Assembly (NCBI GenBank): GCA_028716525.1
Contig: JAQUPQ010000006.1
Location: 78,552-142,551, forward strand
Length of the DNA: 64,000 nt
DNA from: Terriglobia bacterium
Lineage (GTDB): Bacteria > Acidobacteriota > Terriglobia > JAIQFV01
Reading direction: 5' to 3'
Shown piece after piece: positions 16,753-25,564 of the stretch (positions within the stretch are counted from its first letter, which is position 1; each line of letters begins with the position of its first letter). Below the pieces are notes generated by a model. It saw only the letters and a program-made list of their open reading frames with translations, was not told the DNA's origin and ran no database searches. A program made the translations under genes and the position numbers.

Positions 16753-17199
16753 CTAAGCCTTTGCAAGCGAACCCTTCTCCGCCGCGCGATCAAGATTCTG
16801 CTTCTTGGCGGCTTCCAGCGCCGGGCGGCTGTTGGTGGCAGTCCCCACCAATTCTCCAAACGCATCGATGCGCCCCGCGTCCGGAAGCGGCTCGTTGACC
16901 ACCGCCATGTCTTCTCCAAAAGGCGGCCAGGCGGCCACCTTTTGAAACCCATCATGGTGCTCCAGTGCGGTGCGAACCGACTCCACCGCCGAACGATCCA
17001 TGGATTGAAGGGCGATACAAAAGACGTTTTCCTGACCGTTCAGTGTGCCCTTGGTGTCGCCCTCAAAGAGAAGTGTTGCCGGCAGATTCCGGGGATCAAT
17101 CGCCTCCCAAAAAATCCTCCAGCAGGCAATGCCATAGGCCGCAGAATTCACTTTCCCGATATCGAATCGAATTCCCAACGTGGGCATAAAAGCAAGCAT
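16753..17199 (-). CDS. Hypothetical cluster protein
   Basis: 148 residues, mixed alpha/beta, no signal peptide. It begins MLAFMPTLGIRFDIGKVNSA and includes LPATLLFEGDTKGTLNG and FCIALQSMDRSAVESV, with an Ala/Lys-rich helical C-terminus. I recognise no family. AAAAGGAGGCATCCC lies before the ATG. It starts 19 bases after the 705-residue helical-repeat gene, so the two are very likely co-translated. Confidence 0.65.
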   Translation of the reverse strand: MLAFMPTLGIRFDIGKVNSAAYGIACWRIFWEAIDPRNLPATLLFEGDTKGTLNGQENVFCIALQSMDRSAVESVRTALEHHDGFQKVAAWPPFGEDMAVVNEPLPDAGRIDAFGELVGTATNSRPALEAAKKQNLDRAAEKGSLAKA

Positions 17200-17218
17200 G
17201 GGATGCCTCCTTTTCCGT

Positions 17219-19336
17219 CTAGGCGCTCACCGTGGCCATTTCCTCCACCTTCTTCAGCACAGGGCTTTCTGAAATCAATGTGGTGATGATCGACTTCAGA
17301 GAAACTTCCGCCACTCCCATTTGCCAGGGTTGCAAGTGGGTGGAATTCTTCAGGGAAGTCGGCGGCTGGATGGCGTTCAACCCTTTGTCGACCGCATACA
17401 ACTGGGCTGCCGAACCGATGAGGTCCTCATTCGCGGTGTAGAGGCGCAGGGCGGAAGTCAAAAGTTCATCGCATCGCTTCGCCGAGAACCTCCCCACCTT
17501 CTGGGCGCCCAACAAGCAATACAGGAAAGGAGCCACGTCGTTGAGCCGGAAGGTATAGATGGTCGTTCCCACTTGTTCTTGAACACTTTTATCGACGGCT
17601 TCCGATTTAACCCATTGCACAAAGGCGCTGGTCATGGCCTCCGGACGGGCGGCAAAAACGGTGTAACACCGCTCAAATATCGAGTTACGCAACAGGTCGA
17701 ACCGCAGTTCCGAAGGGAACGGTTTGATGACCTTCCACATGGCTTTAATCAACGATTTCACTTCCTCCGGATGGGCGTCGTCCCAAACGGCCAGTGCGGC
17801 GAGAAGGAAGGGATCCACCTGATCACAGCTGTATTCCCCGTAACCGTGCATGCGGATGTAATCGGTGAATTGGTTATCGGCTTTTTCCGACTTGCTGTAC
17901 AGGCTCAAGCGAACTCGCTCGTAGGCGGTGGCGGCTGTTCGTTTCTTCGAGTCCAACAGATTGACGACGTCCATCAAATCGTTACGGGCCCAGAACGCCG
18001 AGGGTAGCGAATCGGATCCCTTCACACTGCGTTCCCGCAAGAATTCCATGCGCTTATCGGAGGCTCCCAGGAGCATAAATTGCCCGACCACATCTCCGGC
18101 CAGATCTTCGGCGCGGACGACCGATGCGGCGGTCTCGGGATTCAGAAAGATCCAGGCCCGACGCACCCGGGGAAACAGCTCCGCCGAGCGAGGCGAATTC
18201 CGCGTCAGTTCGAGGGCCGCCTCACCCAGTCCGCGGCGCAGCAGGGTGATCAGAAACCAGGCCTCGGTGGTGACTTTGTCCTTGCACAGGGGCTCCAGCT
18301 CCTTCCAGGCTTCGAATGCATCCGCCGCTTTAGAGCAGGACACGCCGTACCACTGCGCCAGACAAAAATCCCGCAGGTGTGCCGGCGTCTTTTCTCTCAA
18401 AAATGTTTTGGCCTTTTCCTGGTGGGACGGCAGGTTGGCCCAAACATTGATCAGTTCGCGCAGATAGGTGAACCGCTCGGCCCACTTCTCGTTGAATCGT
18501 TTGGTGGTGAAGGAGTCCACCAACAGGGCTTCCATCAACGCTTCCGCTTCATCCGGGGAGCGCTGCTGGGTTACTTGCACCAGGCGCAAATAACGCTGCA
18601 ACGCTTTTTCCCGCTCCGTCTCCATCTTTCGTTCCGCATCCGCCACGGTTGACGTGGCATGGACTTGCGCGCGAATCATCCGGCTCAAATCCTCCGTCAA
18701 AGCTTTGCCCAAATTCAGCACCGGCTTTTCACGATCCAATATTTCACACAGCAACGGTTTGATCCCGGCCCAGGACCCGGCATGACGCTGCACAAAATCC
18801 CATTCCTCGGGATTTAAGGGTGACCGGTCATTCAGCCGCTGGAGTAGATTGTTTTGTGAATTCACTGGCACTTTGCCGATGTATTTCAGAGCTTCCGCCC
18901 GGTCCACTTCCGCCCAGGATGGAAGCAGGGCCGCCCAACTCGCCTTCTTGCCCCACGGCCATTTGCGCTGAACGATGCGCTGGCAACAATGGCGGAGCAG
19001 CGTTCGAGCTTCCTCCGGATTAGAGGATGCTTTTTGCGAGGCTGTTTCGACGGAAGCCGCAACCGATTGCGCGAACTTCCCGCCCTGCTGTTTGGCGGAG
19101 GACTTCTTCAATCCCGCCAAGGCGTCAAAAGCCTGGCGCTGCTCGATATTGAGTCTTCCGCTCATCTGCTGCAGCTTGGGAAAGTACTTCTCATACACGT
19201 CAGGCCGAAACACCTGAGTGATCTGGCAAATGCGCAACAGCAAAAATGCCCGTACATTTTCAAAAACCTTGGGATCGGCCAATACTGCATCGATTTGTGC
19301 AAGAATCGTCTCCGTTGTCAGGGGTGAGGAACCCAT
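17219..19336 (-). CDS. Large alpha-helical repeat protein of the cluster
   Basis: 705 residues, almost entirely helical by pattern, with no signal peptide or membrane helix. Repeated pairs of amphipathic helices with conserved Ala/Leu/Trp spacing (AEALKYIGKVPVNSQNNLLQ, WFLITLLRRGLGEAALEL, PFLLAALAVWDDAHPEEV) suggest a solenoid scaffold of TPR or HEAT type, although no canonical TPR consensus is obvious. Scattered Cys are not paired. It has a strong AAAAAGGAGGGTCT and is followed after 19 bases by a small partner gene. It probably scaffolds the cytosolic part of the system. Confidence 0.75.
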   Translation of the reverse strand: MGSSPLTTETILAQIDAVLADPKVFENVRAFLLLRICQITQVFRPDVYEKYFPKLQQMSGRLNIEQRQAFDALAGLKKSSAKQQGGKFAQSVAASVETASQKASSNPEEARTLLRHCCQRIVQRKWPWGKKASWAALLPSWAEVDRAEALKYIGKVPVNSQNNLLQRLNDRSPLNPEEWDFVQRHAGSWAGIKPLLCEILDREKPVLNLGKALTEDLSRMIRAQVHATSTVADAERKMETEREKALQRYLRLVQVTQQRSPDEAEALMEALLVDSFTTKRFNEKWAERFTYLRELINVWANLPSHQEKAKTFLREKTPAHLRDFCLAQWYGVSCSKAADAFEAWKELEPLCKDKVTTEAWFLITLLRRGLGEAALELTRNSPRSAELFPRVRRAWIFLNPETAASVVRAEDLAGDVVGQFMLLGASDKRMEFLRERSVKGSDSLPSAFWARNDLMDVVNLLDSKKRTAATAYERVRLSLYSKSEKADNQFTDYIRMHGYGEYSCDQVDPFLLAALAVWDDAHPEEVKSLIKAMWKVIKPFPSELRFDLLRNSIFERCYTVFAARPEAMTSAFVQWVKSEAVDKSVQEQVGTTIYTFRLNDVAPFLYCLLGAQKVGRFSAKRCDELLTSALRLYTANEDLIGSAAQLYAVDKGLNAIQPPTSLKNSTHLQPWQMGVAEVSLKSIITTLISESPVLKKVEEMATVSA

Positions 19337-19399
19337 AGACCCTCCTTTTTATTTACAAGTCGCTGCCACATGCCTGAACCTTCGTTTTATGTCTCGGGA

Positions 19400-20329
19400 T
19401 TACTCAAATTCCACTTTCGCCATATCAAAATTGTTCATGTGCCATTGCATGGCGCGTTGAAAATCGGCCTGCGCCAAAAAAGATTTTCGACCGGCCACGT
19501 CGGCCTGGATCTTTTGAATCTGGCGCAGGGTCTTAGGACCCCATTCCAATTTGCAGTTGAGCTGCACGCCGCCATTGTTGACGAGTGCCACGAAAGCATA
19601 GGGGCACAACGCCAACTGCTGAGCCAGGTAGAAGCCTTCCATGGGAGCAAATAAGGTCGGCTTAAAGAGGGGAACGAAGGCTTCCATGGTGGAGGGCTCG
19701 CCTTGAGGTTCGATAATCTTCACGTAGTAGGCGAGAAGCGGCCCCGACGGCGTCTCCGACAAAACCCACGCCACCCGGATCTTGGTTTGGGGATGGAAGG
19801 GAGGCCCTTGGACCACCGCGACAATGGCAATTACCTTTTGAAATCCCTCCCGGACAATTTGCACGCGATGCCCGGCCCTGAGATGCGCCGCCATGGCGGG
19901 CTGAAGCGCTGTCATCTTTTCATTCCAGACAGGAAATCGCAGCGGGTGGAGCCAGGATTCCCAATGGTCTTTCCATTGACGGGCTTCGAAGTGTTGCGGA
20001 TCTTTGGCCAAAACCTTATCCAACTCTTCTTCAGCAGATTTGAATTGTCCGCACACGTGCAGGGCTGAAGCCTTCGCCACGGCCAAATTCAAATCGTCGG
20101 GACAAAGCTGAATACCGGCATCCAGCTCTTGGACCAGCTGCGTGAGATCGTCCATGCCTGCGGAAACCTGGAGCATGGACTGATCGCCGGCCACTTCGAT
20201 TCGCACACACCGATCCACTATGTCGGCGGCGGCTTTCAAATGCTTGGAGGCCGGGTGGCGGGGATCTGAAAGAGACCCGGCCACTGGGGTGTCTTCTTTT
20301 TCTTTCAATCCGAAGAATGAGAAACCCAT
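19400..20329 (-). CDS. TPR-containing cluster protein
   Basis: 309 residues. The N-terminus MGFSFFGLKEKED is a short aromatic segment shared in style with other cluster proteins. TPR-like helices follow (LDAGIQLCPDDLNLAVAKAS, FKSAEEELDKVLAKDP at about residues 65-110). The C-terminal 180 residues form a separate mixed alpha/beta domain (VQIVREGFQKVIAIVAVVQG, PYAFVALVNNGGVQLN). There is no signal peptide. AAGGAGAACTTT precedes the start. The C-terminal domain is unknown to me. Confidence 0.75.
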   Translation of the reverse strand: MGFSFFGLKEKEDTPVAGSLSDPRHPASKHLKAAADIVDRCVRIEVAGDQSMLQVSAGMDDLTQLVQELDAGIQLCPDDLNLAVAKASALHVCGQFKSAEEELDKVLAKDPQHFEARQWKDHWESWLHPLRFPVWNEKMTALQPAMAAHLRAGHRVQIVREGFQKVIAIVAVVQGPPFHPQTKIRVAWVLSETPSGPLLAYYVKIIEPQGEPSTMEAFVPLFKPTLFAPMEGFYLAQQLALCPYAFVALVNNGGVQLNCKLEWGPKTLRQIQKIQADVAGRKSFLAQADFQRAMQWHMNNFDMAKVEFE

Positions 20330-20461
20330 AAAGTTCTCCTTGCCCTCGTCTGAAGATTGAATTTGTGCCCTGCGGCTTAGAGTTTTATGTCACTTCCTCA
20401 ATGCGCGAGCACGTCTTACAACTGCCACTCTCAAAGATATGGTCGAAAATGAACTCTCCAA

Positions 20462-20677
20462 TCAGATGGTCAGCTCCATAACCACGCCCGGATTTTGATC
20501 CCAAACCACGTACCACTCTTTTCCACAATGGGGACATTGGACGGTCAAAGGAAACCTTCCCGTTTCTTTTTGGAAGTAAAAAGGAACCTGGTCTCCATTG
20601 ACAGGCCATCTTCGAGTAGCATGGGTCTTGTAACAATGCTGACAGCGCAACTGGTCGGCGAATTGGGAGTAATGCAT
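20462..20677 (-). CDS. Mini zinc-ribbon protein
   Basis: 71 residues. Two Cys pairs, CQHC and CPHC about 35 residues apart, make one treble-clef or zinc-ribbon site. WYVVWD and the acidic end VVMELTI follow. No export signal. GAAAGGAGACTATCG precedes the ATG. It is one of six mini zinc proteins in the cluster; the role is unknown. Confidence 0.7.
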   Translation of the reverse strand: MHYSQFADQLRCQHCYKTHATRRWPVNGDQVPFYFQKETGRFPLTVQCPHCGKEWYVVWDQNPGVVMELTI

Positions 20678-20791
20678 CGATAGTCTCCTTTCGATGGACC
20701 TTATTTTCCAGTCAATTGAATGTTACCGATTTGCGTTCCAACTGCTGCAATCTCGTGGGCTGCTCCGAGCCGAATCTCACGGTCGGCTGTG

Positions 20792-21847
20792 TCAAACCTT
20801 TAACTGCGACAAATGGACGTGCTTGGCTTTTTCAAAAACAACAAGCGAACTTGCCGGATCGAATGCCGAACTCATGAAAAGCGGACCCTGCCCGAGTTCC
20901 AGCTCGTCCTCTGGTTTCCTCAGGGTTCCCGAGAGGATTTCCTTGGTCGAATGGATGCAAAGCCACTGTCTGACACCATCTTTCCACGGTGGGGCCGCTG
21001 CCAATATCACCACCTTTTCTCCCTCGGGTGAGAACGCGGCGTTCTGAAAAACGGTCTCTGCCTTGCTGACCGAATGGAGCTTGCCGGATAAGACGTCCAA
21101 GAGGACGATGACCCCGCCCATATTCTTAAAATGGGCGTTCGTGCTGCCCCCAGCCGTGAATTCAATTTCGACCTCGAAAGTTCCTCCTGCGATAAGAAGA
21201 TGTTCTCCTGACGATGAAAATCTCAAAGAATGGTAGCTATAGGGTGGCGTCATGTGGACTTTGCCCGCGCCGCCTTTTTGGACGTCCCACACGACCACCA
21301 GTCCACCCCCGATGGCCGCCCAACGAGTCTGATCCGGCGAGATGGCGACCTCTGAAAATTTTTCGGGTGGCTTCTCAAGGATTTGCTTCAGAGACTTCGA
21401 ATCAAGATGAAACGTCTGCTCTTCCTTACCGGAAGAGATTTCCACGCAGGACACCGTTGTTTCACTGCCTGCGATAGCCAGCGACTTGCCATCTGCCGTG
21501 AAGGCCAAAGCGCTAACGGGGCCGGAGCGCTGCCACCTTGCTAATTCCTTCAAGCCTGTGGTGTCCCAAATACGGACCTCCCCATCTTCAGACCCAGACG
21601 CGATTTGATTTTCGTTGGTGGAAATAGCCAGGGCTTCAACCCTCTTGAGATGGCCCTTCAGTGTTCCCAGGGATTGAGCGTTCAGCACATCCCAAATCCG
21701 GATTTCCGTTCCTTCTGAAGGAGCGGAAGCCACCCAGCGTCGCGACGCCGCAACCTCGGAAACTCCGCCGGCATGAAGACCGAGATCGTGTTCTGCCACC
21801 AGCAGAGCGTCTTTCGAATGAAGCAAACCAGATAAGAAGCCTGGCAT
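20792..21847 (-). CDS. WD40-repeat beta-propeller protein of the cluster
   Basis: About 351 residues. It begins MPGFLSGLLHSKD, another short amphipathic N-terminus. WD40 blades are clear in EIRIWDVLNAQSLGTLKGHL, IASGSEDGEVRIWD and LVVVWDVQKG; later blades are degenerate (GVIVLLDVLSG). One seven-bladed propeller fits the length. It has no signal peptide, so it is probably a cytosolic scaffold. The start at 21847 is fixed by GAGGGAGGTGTGTT. It lies just downstream of the two tandem coiled-coil membrane paralogues. Confidence 0.82.
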   Translation of the reverse strand: MPGFLSGLLHSKDALLVAEHDLGLHAGGVSEVAASRRWVASAPSEGTEIRIWDVLNAQSLGTLKGHLKRVEALAISTNENQIASGSEDGEVRIWDTTGLKELARWQRSGPVSALAFTADGKSLAIAGSETTVSCVEISSGKEEQTFHLDSKSLKQILEKPPEKFSEVAISPDQTRWAAIGGGLVVVWDVQKGGAGKVHMTPPYSYHSLRFSSSGEHLLIAGGTFEVEIEFTAGGSTNAHFKNMGGVIVLLDVLSGKLHSVSKAETVFQNAAFSPEGEKVVILAAAPPWKDGVRQWLCIHSTKEILSGTLRKPEDELELGQGPLFMSSAFDPASSLVVFEKAKHVHLSQLKV

Positions 21848-22009
21848 AACACACCTCCCTCTTGATGTTGGAAGTAGACCATTTTCAACTGACCCGACAG
21901 CCACAGCGATTTCATCTCGACCTAAAAGGAAGCTCTCCGCAATACTCCGAAACTATGCCCTTGCCGATCCAGAAACGTGGCTGAGTGAAGTATCCTTTTC
22001 AAATCCGCG

Positions 22010-22600
22010 CTATCGGCCCCTCACCGCACGTCCCATTTCGGCCGAGGACTCGCCCAAGTGGCCGACGGATCCGAAATCGAAATTGAGGCCGGCCAGCGAA
22101 CTGAACATGACGGCCAACAGAACGATCAACACAACTTTTTGTTTCAGCCCCTTGCTTTGAATCGCAAGGGTCAGCAGGCCCAGCAACAGCAGCAGCCGTC
22201 CCGACCAGCCCATCCACAGGGTGGCGCGCGATCCCGCGACCTCCGTTTGCAGGTCTAACCAGGCGCGCTTCAGTCGTGTGGTGTCGATGGATTTCTCCAG
22301 CTCGGCCTGCTTGGCCTCAGCGGCTTGGCGGAGTTCTTCCTCTTTTTTGGACCGCTCCTCGAACGTCAAGGCAACGTTGTCATTCATCTTGCGGCGCTCC
22401 GCTTCTTGATCTTTTTTGAATTGCTCCATCTCGAGATCGATGATCTGTCCGGCTTGATCGAATTGCGTTTTGGCCTTGGAAACTCTCGCGCCATCAATGC
22501 GAGCCCACACGGGTGCAAACAAGGCCAAGGCCAGTCCGATCACAATCAAAATCTGCGCCGGCGTCCCTTCGAGCTTAGCAAATAGATCCTTGCCGTTCAT
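22010..22600 (-). CDS. Three-helix membrane coiled-coil protein, cluster paralogue 2
   Basis: 196 residues, the same length as paralogue 1. It begins MNGKDLFAKLEGTPAQ; membrane helices lie at about 15-31, 130-148 and 152-172; a strongly charged coiled coil spans about 36-115; the C-terminal tail is NFDFGSVGHLGES. The start at 22600 follows AAGGAGGAGG. It lies 63 bases downstream of the TonB-fused paralogue, a tandem duplication. The shared GTPAQILI opening and the GHxGES tail mark the family. The function is unknown. Confidence 0.8.
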   Translation of the reverse strand: MNGKDLFAKLEGTPAQILIVIGLALALFAPVWARIDGARVSKAKTQFDQAGQIIDLEMEQFKKDQEAERRKMNDNVALTFEERSKKEEELRQAAEAKQAELEKSIDTTRLKRAWLDLQTEVAGSRATLWMGWSGRLLLLLGLLTLAIQSKGLKQKVVLIVLLAVMFSSLAGLNFDFGSVGHLGESSAEMGRAVRGR

Positions 22601-22663
22601 GGGCCTCCTCCTTCTGAGATACAAGTGAAGTTGCGTCGCTGACAAGGATGCCGCGCCGTACAT

Positions 22664-23752
22664 TCACTCCAACTTAAAATTCACTGTGACGGTAGTAACG
22701 ACCTCGACCGGTTGACCATTAAGTAAGACCGGCCGATAGATCCATTGTCTGACGGCATCGATAGCCGCCTGCACAAGAATCGGATGTCCGCTCAGCACGG
22801 AGACATTCTGGACGGTTCCTTGTTTCGACACGGTCACCTCCAAAACCACAGAACCTTGAATGCGCGCTGCCTTGGCTAATTGCGGATAGACCGGATTTAC
22901 CCGGCGGATCAGGTTGGCCTCCTGATCAGTCACGCGAATTCGGTCAGGAAGTTTGGCGCTTTCACCCGCTCGTGAGGAAGACGGCGGTGGAGCGGATGAC
23001 GATGGCACCCCGCCAAGAATTCCCCCGATCACCCCTCCAGGGACGCCACCAGGAATGCCTTGCATTTCAAATGAAGTAGCCGATCCTGGCGGTGGTGGAG
23101 GCGGCGGTGGGGGTGGCAAACTCTCAGAGAGCTTTGCGATTTCACTCGAGATGCTGGTGGGAACATCGCTAGCCAAGGCCAAGTGGCTGACCGCGGGAAC
23201 CGGTCGCCCCAAAAAATCTTGACGTCGCTCGGGTTCGATACTGGCCAGCGAGCTCAGCATCGCCACCAGGAGAATGACAAGAAGGATGATCTGTTTCACG
23301 CCCTCATTCTGAATGGTCATGATAAGAAGGCCCAACATCAACATCAGGCGTCCCAGCCACCCCACAATGTCCGGCCATCGTGTATCGACGGCGCGTGCCC
23401 GGGCACTCATTAACGCGCGCTTCAAATCGCTTTCATCGTAGGAGCGCTGCAATTCATCGCGTTTGGCATAAGCCGCCTCTTGCAGGCCCTGTCTTTTCTG
23501 GAGGCGCTCATCCACACTCAAGGCCGGGTTTTCATAAACGCTCTTCAGGTCGGCATCCTGGCCTTTCTTGAATTTTTCAACTTCTGTTTTGACCAAGTCT
23601 CCGGCTTGATCGAGCTTCGCTTGGGCCTTTGAGACGGCAACCTCGTTCATTTGTCGCCACAAGGGGACAAACAACGTGACCGCCAGCCCCAGGATGATCA
23701 GAATTTGCGCGGGAGTCCCTGAAACCTTCGAAAATAAGTTTTGTGAACTCAT
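22664..23752 (-). CDS. Membrane coiled-coil paralogue fused to proline-rich linker and TonB C-terminal domain
   Basis: 362 residues. Residues 1-172 repeat the cluster family: SGTPAQILIILGL, coiled coil, two membrane helices (WLGRLMLMLGLLIMTIQ; KQIILLVILLVAMLSSLA). A linker follows with ten consecutive prolines (about 213-222) and GGVPGG/GGVIGG repeats. Residues about 275-362 form a TonB C-terminal domain (RRVNPVYPQLAKAARIQGSV, AIDAVRQWIYRP). In ordinary TonB this domain touches outer-membrane receptors and is preceded by a single helix; here the anchor is the three-helix coiled-coil unit. The TonB part must be periplasmic, which sets the N-terminus in the cytosol. Confidence 0.85.
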   Translation of the reverse strand: MSSQNLFSKVSGTPAQILIILGLAVTLFVPLWRQMNEVAVSKAQAKLDQAGDLVKTEVEKFKKGQDADLKSVYENPALSVDERLQKRQGLQEAAYAKRDELQRSYDESDLKRALMSARARAVDTRWPDIVGWLGRLMLMLGLLIMTIQNEGVKQIILLVILLVAMLSSLASIEPERRQDFLGRPVPAVSHLALASDVPTSISSEIAKLSESLPPPPPPPPPPGSATSFEMQGIPGGVPGGVIGGILGGVPSSSAPPPSSSRAGESAKLPDRIRVTDQEANLIRRVNPVYPQLAKAARIQGSVVLEVTVSKQGTVQNVSVLSGHPILVQAAIDAVRQWIYRPVLLNGQPVEVVTTVTVNFKLE

Positions 23753-23940
23753 TAGTCTTCTCCTCTTCTTTCACACTGTTCTTTTCATCCCAACCCTCAA
23801 GACGTTTCCTCACACTTGGGATCGCCCAGCGGGACAGTCATAATCAGAGTTCTTATCTGAATTCACCTCGGTTAATCTCCACTCATTACCTCGTTGGACG
23901 GCGGGCCGTCATGGCGTTGTGCTTGCGCCCGGGTCAGTCT

Positions 23941-24207
23941 TTAAAGCCCGGGGGGAGGCTTAAGCATCTGCCGACAATCGGGACATTGATTGACAAGCGC
24001 CATCATGCCGGGAAAGGGTTCCCCCATGGCCTTGATATAGCAGTTCGAGCACAGGACACGCTTGCACTTGGGGCACTGACCAAATCCCAGCCTTCCCGGC
24101 TGAATATCTCCCGAGAGGCCACATTTTGCGCACGTATACTTCCCTTTGGCGCTGACCGACTTCCCCTCTTCTTTCTTGCTTCCAAAGATTTTTCCGATGA
24201 ATGACAT
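23941..24207 (-). CDS. Mini zinc-ribbon protein with amphipathic N-terminus
   Basis: 88 residues. It begins MSFIGKIFGSKKEEGK, an amphipathic segment like those of other cluster members. Four Cys pairs follow: CAKC, CPKC, CSNC and CPDC, enough for two zinc sites. No signal peptide. CTGAGGAGATATTGTC precedes the start. It overlaps nothing and lies 30 bases downstream of the 156-residue gene. It may be held at the membrane by its N-terminus. Confidence 0.72.
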   Translation of the reverse strand: MSFIGKIFGSKKEEGKSVSAKGKYTCAKCGLSGDIQPGRLGFGQCPKCKRVLCSNCYIKAMGEPFPGMMALVNQCPDCRQMLKPPPGL

Positions 24208-24237
24208 GACAATATCTCCTCAGGGTGTGCTTGGCCG

Positions 24238-24708
24238 CTACGACAGCATGCTCATGCCTTTCTTCAACCCGCTTGGACCGATGGTTTTCAATTGTCCGAT
24301 GGAGTAAGAGTTATACGTCCCGCCCGAATAGCTGAAATTGATAATCAACCCGTAAGGCGCTTGGTACAGCGGGTCGGAAGACGCGTTGTTCAGCATGGCC
24401 CACAAATCACTGATGGAAGGAAGCGCCAGCACGCTCAACGGCTTGGTCGTCCGGTAGTACCGCTGATACCCTTCGATGAAGCGTGCGGCCTTGTCAGCGC
24501 TCGAGAAGATCATGATGGACTCATCGCTGCCCATCTTGCCGGTCAACGGCCGATCGCCAAACAGCACGAGATGACACAGCGGGCTTCTGGGTTTGTTCTT
24601 CCGAAGCTCCGCCACAATCTGCTCCACTGAGGCTGAGGTCGGGGTCGGCTCGACCCCAGCTGCGGAGTTCCCTCCGTTGCCTTTTAACAAGTCCTTGAAC
24701 CAGCTCAT
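24238..24708 (-). CDS. Hypothetical cluster protein with amphipathic N-terminus
   Basis: About 156 residues. It begins MSWFKDLLKGNGG, then a low-complexity linker, then one alpha/beta domain (CHLVLFGDRPLTGKMG, IMIFSSADKAARFIEGY, YGLIINFSYSGGTYN). The domain faintly resembles the SseB N-terminal fold, but I am not confident. The start at 24708 is chosen for AAGGAGGGGGGATC and because it restores the common N-terminal motif. It is followed after 30 bases by a zinc-ribbon gene. Confidence 0.7.
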   Translation of the reverse strand: MSWFKDLLKGNGGNSAAGVEPTPTSASVEQIVAELRKNKPRSPLCHLVLFGDRPLTGKMGSDESIMIFSSADKAARFIEGYQRYYRTTKPLSVLALPSISDLWAMLNNASSDPLYQAPYGLIINFSYSGGTYNSYSIGQLKTIGPSGLKKGMSMLS

Positions 24709-24813
24709 GATCCCCCCTCCTTCGATCACGATCCGCCCGGATTCAAACGCCTCTCCAAAACGCTCCCTGTCTTTCCAATTCCCGCGGAGCAGAAACAACT
24801 CCTTCCTTAATTG

Positions 24814-25476
24814 CTATTTTTCTGACTTCGAACTTGGCGATGTCGCAGCGTCGGCAATCTCCACGGGGTGTGGTTCCAACTGGTACTGCTTCTTTCCATA
24901 GTGCCACACCAACCCGGCGGCATTGGAGGGCACTTCAAAGGAAAGCGTGGTTGGCCCTTTGTGTGTTTTCAAAAGGCCGCTCTTAAACTTCGCCCCTGAG
25001 GCATCTGAGAGCCAGGAATGCTCATCGAGCCGCACCAAGTATTTGCCTTGCGTCAAGGACACAAATTTCGTCAAATCCTCATCAAAATTCCGCTGTCCCT
25101 TTCCCCCGAACTGGAGAACAAGAAATGTTTTTCCTGGGGCGGCGTTTTCGTCGAAGCCACAGATCGTACTCATGGAAGGAATGGTAAAAACCTCCGTTCC
25201 CGGCTTCGCCGACAGGTACTTACCCTTTTCCACACACATGGCTTCGATGGTGGTCTTGTCGCTGCGCGCCACACCGGTCAGTTCGCCCATTGGAGTTTTG
25301 GGTGGAGGGGGCGGAGGCACAGGGGTCGCCGGCGGAGCGGGCTTGGCCACATCCGACTGAACCGCCGTCGACGACGGCTGATTTTCGGCCTTCTTGCACC
25401 CCATGGAAAAGAATCCCTCAAACAAAGCCGTGCATAAAACCATCCCGCTGATCAGAAAAATTGATCTCCTAGCCAT
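24814..25476 (-). CDS. Exported protein (possible lipoprotein) of the cluster
   Basis: About 220 residues. A signal sequence (RRSIFLISGMVLCTALFEGF) ends near FSMGCKK, which could be a lipobox although the residue three before the Cys is not ideal. A proline-rich linker (TPVPPPPPPKTPMGEL) precedes a beta-rich domain (VFTIPSMSTICGFDEN, KTFLVLQFGGKG, TTLSFEVPSNAAGLVWHYG). The C-terminal domain has the look of DUF4352-type Ig-like exported domains. The start at 25476 is fixed by GGAGGAATTT. Confidence 0.72.
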   Translation of the reverse strand: MARRSIFLISGMVLCTALFEGFFSMGCKKAENQPSSTAVQSDVAKPAPPATPVPPPPPPKTPMGELTGVARSDKTTIEAMCVEKGKYLSAKPGTEVFTIPSMSTICGFDENAAPGKTFLVLQFGGKGQRNFDEDLTKFVSLTQGKYLVRLDEHSWLSDASGAKFKSGLLKTHKGPTTLSFEVPSNAAGLVWHYGKKQYQLEPHPVEIADAATSPSSKSEK

Positions 25477-25564
25477 AAATTCCTCCATGAGGTTTTTTGT
25501 CCTGCTCGTGGCCCCTACCCTATCGGATCACTTCGTTTTCCCATCCTCCACCCGGGGAAGCTCT

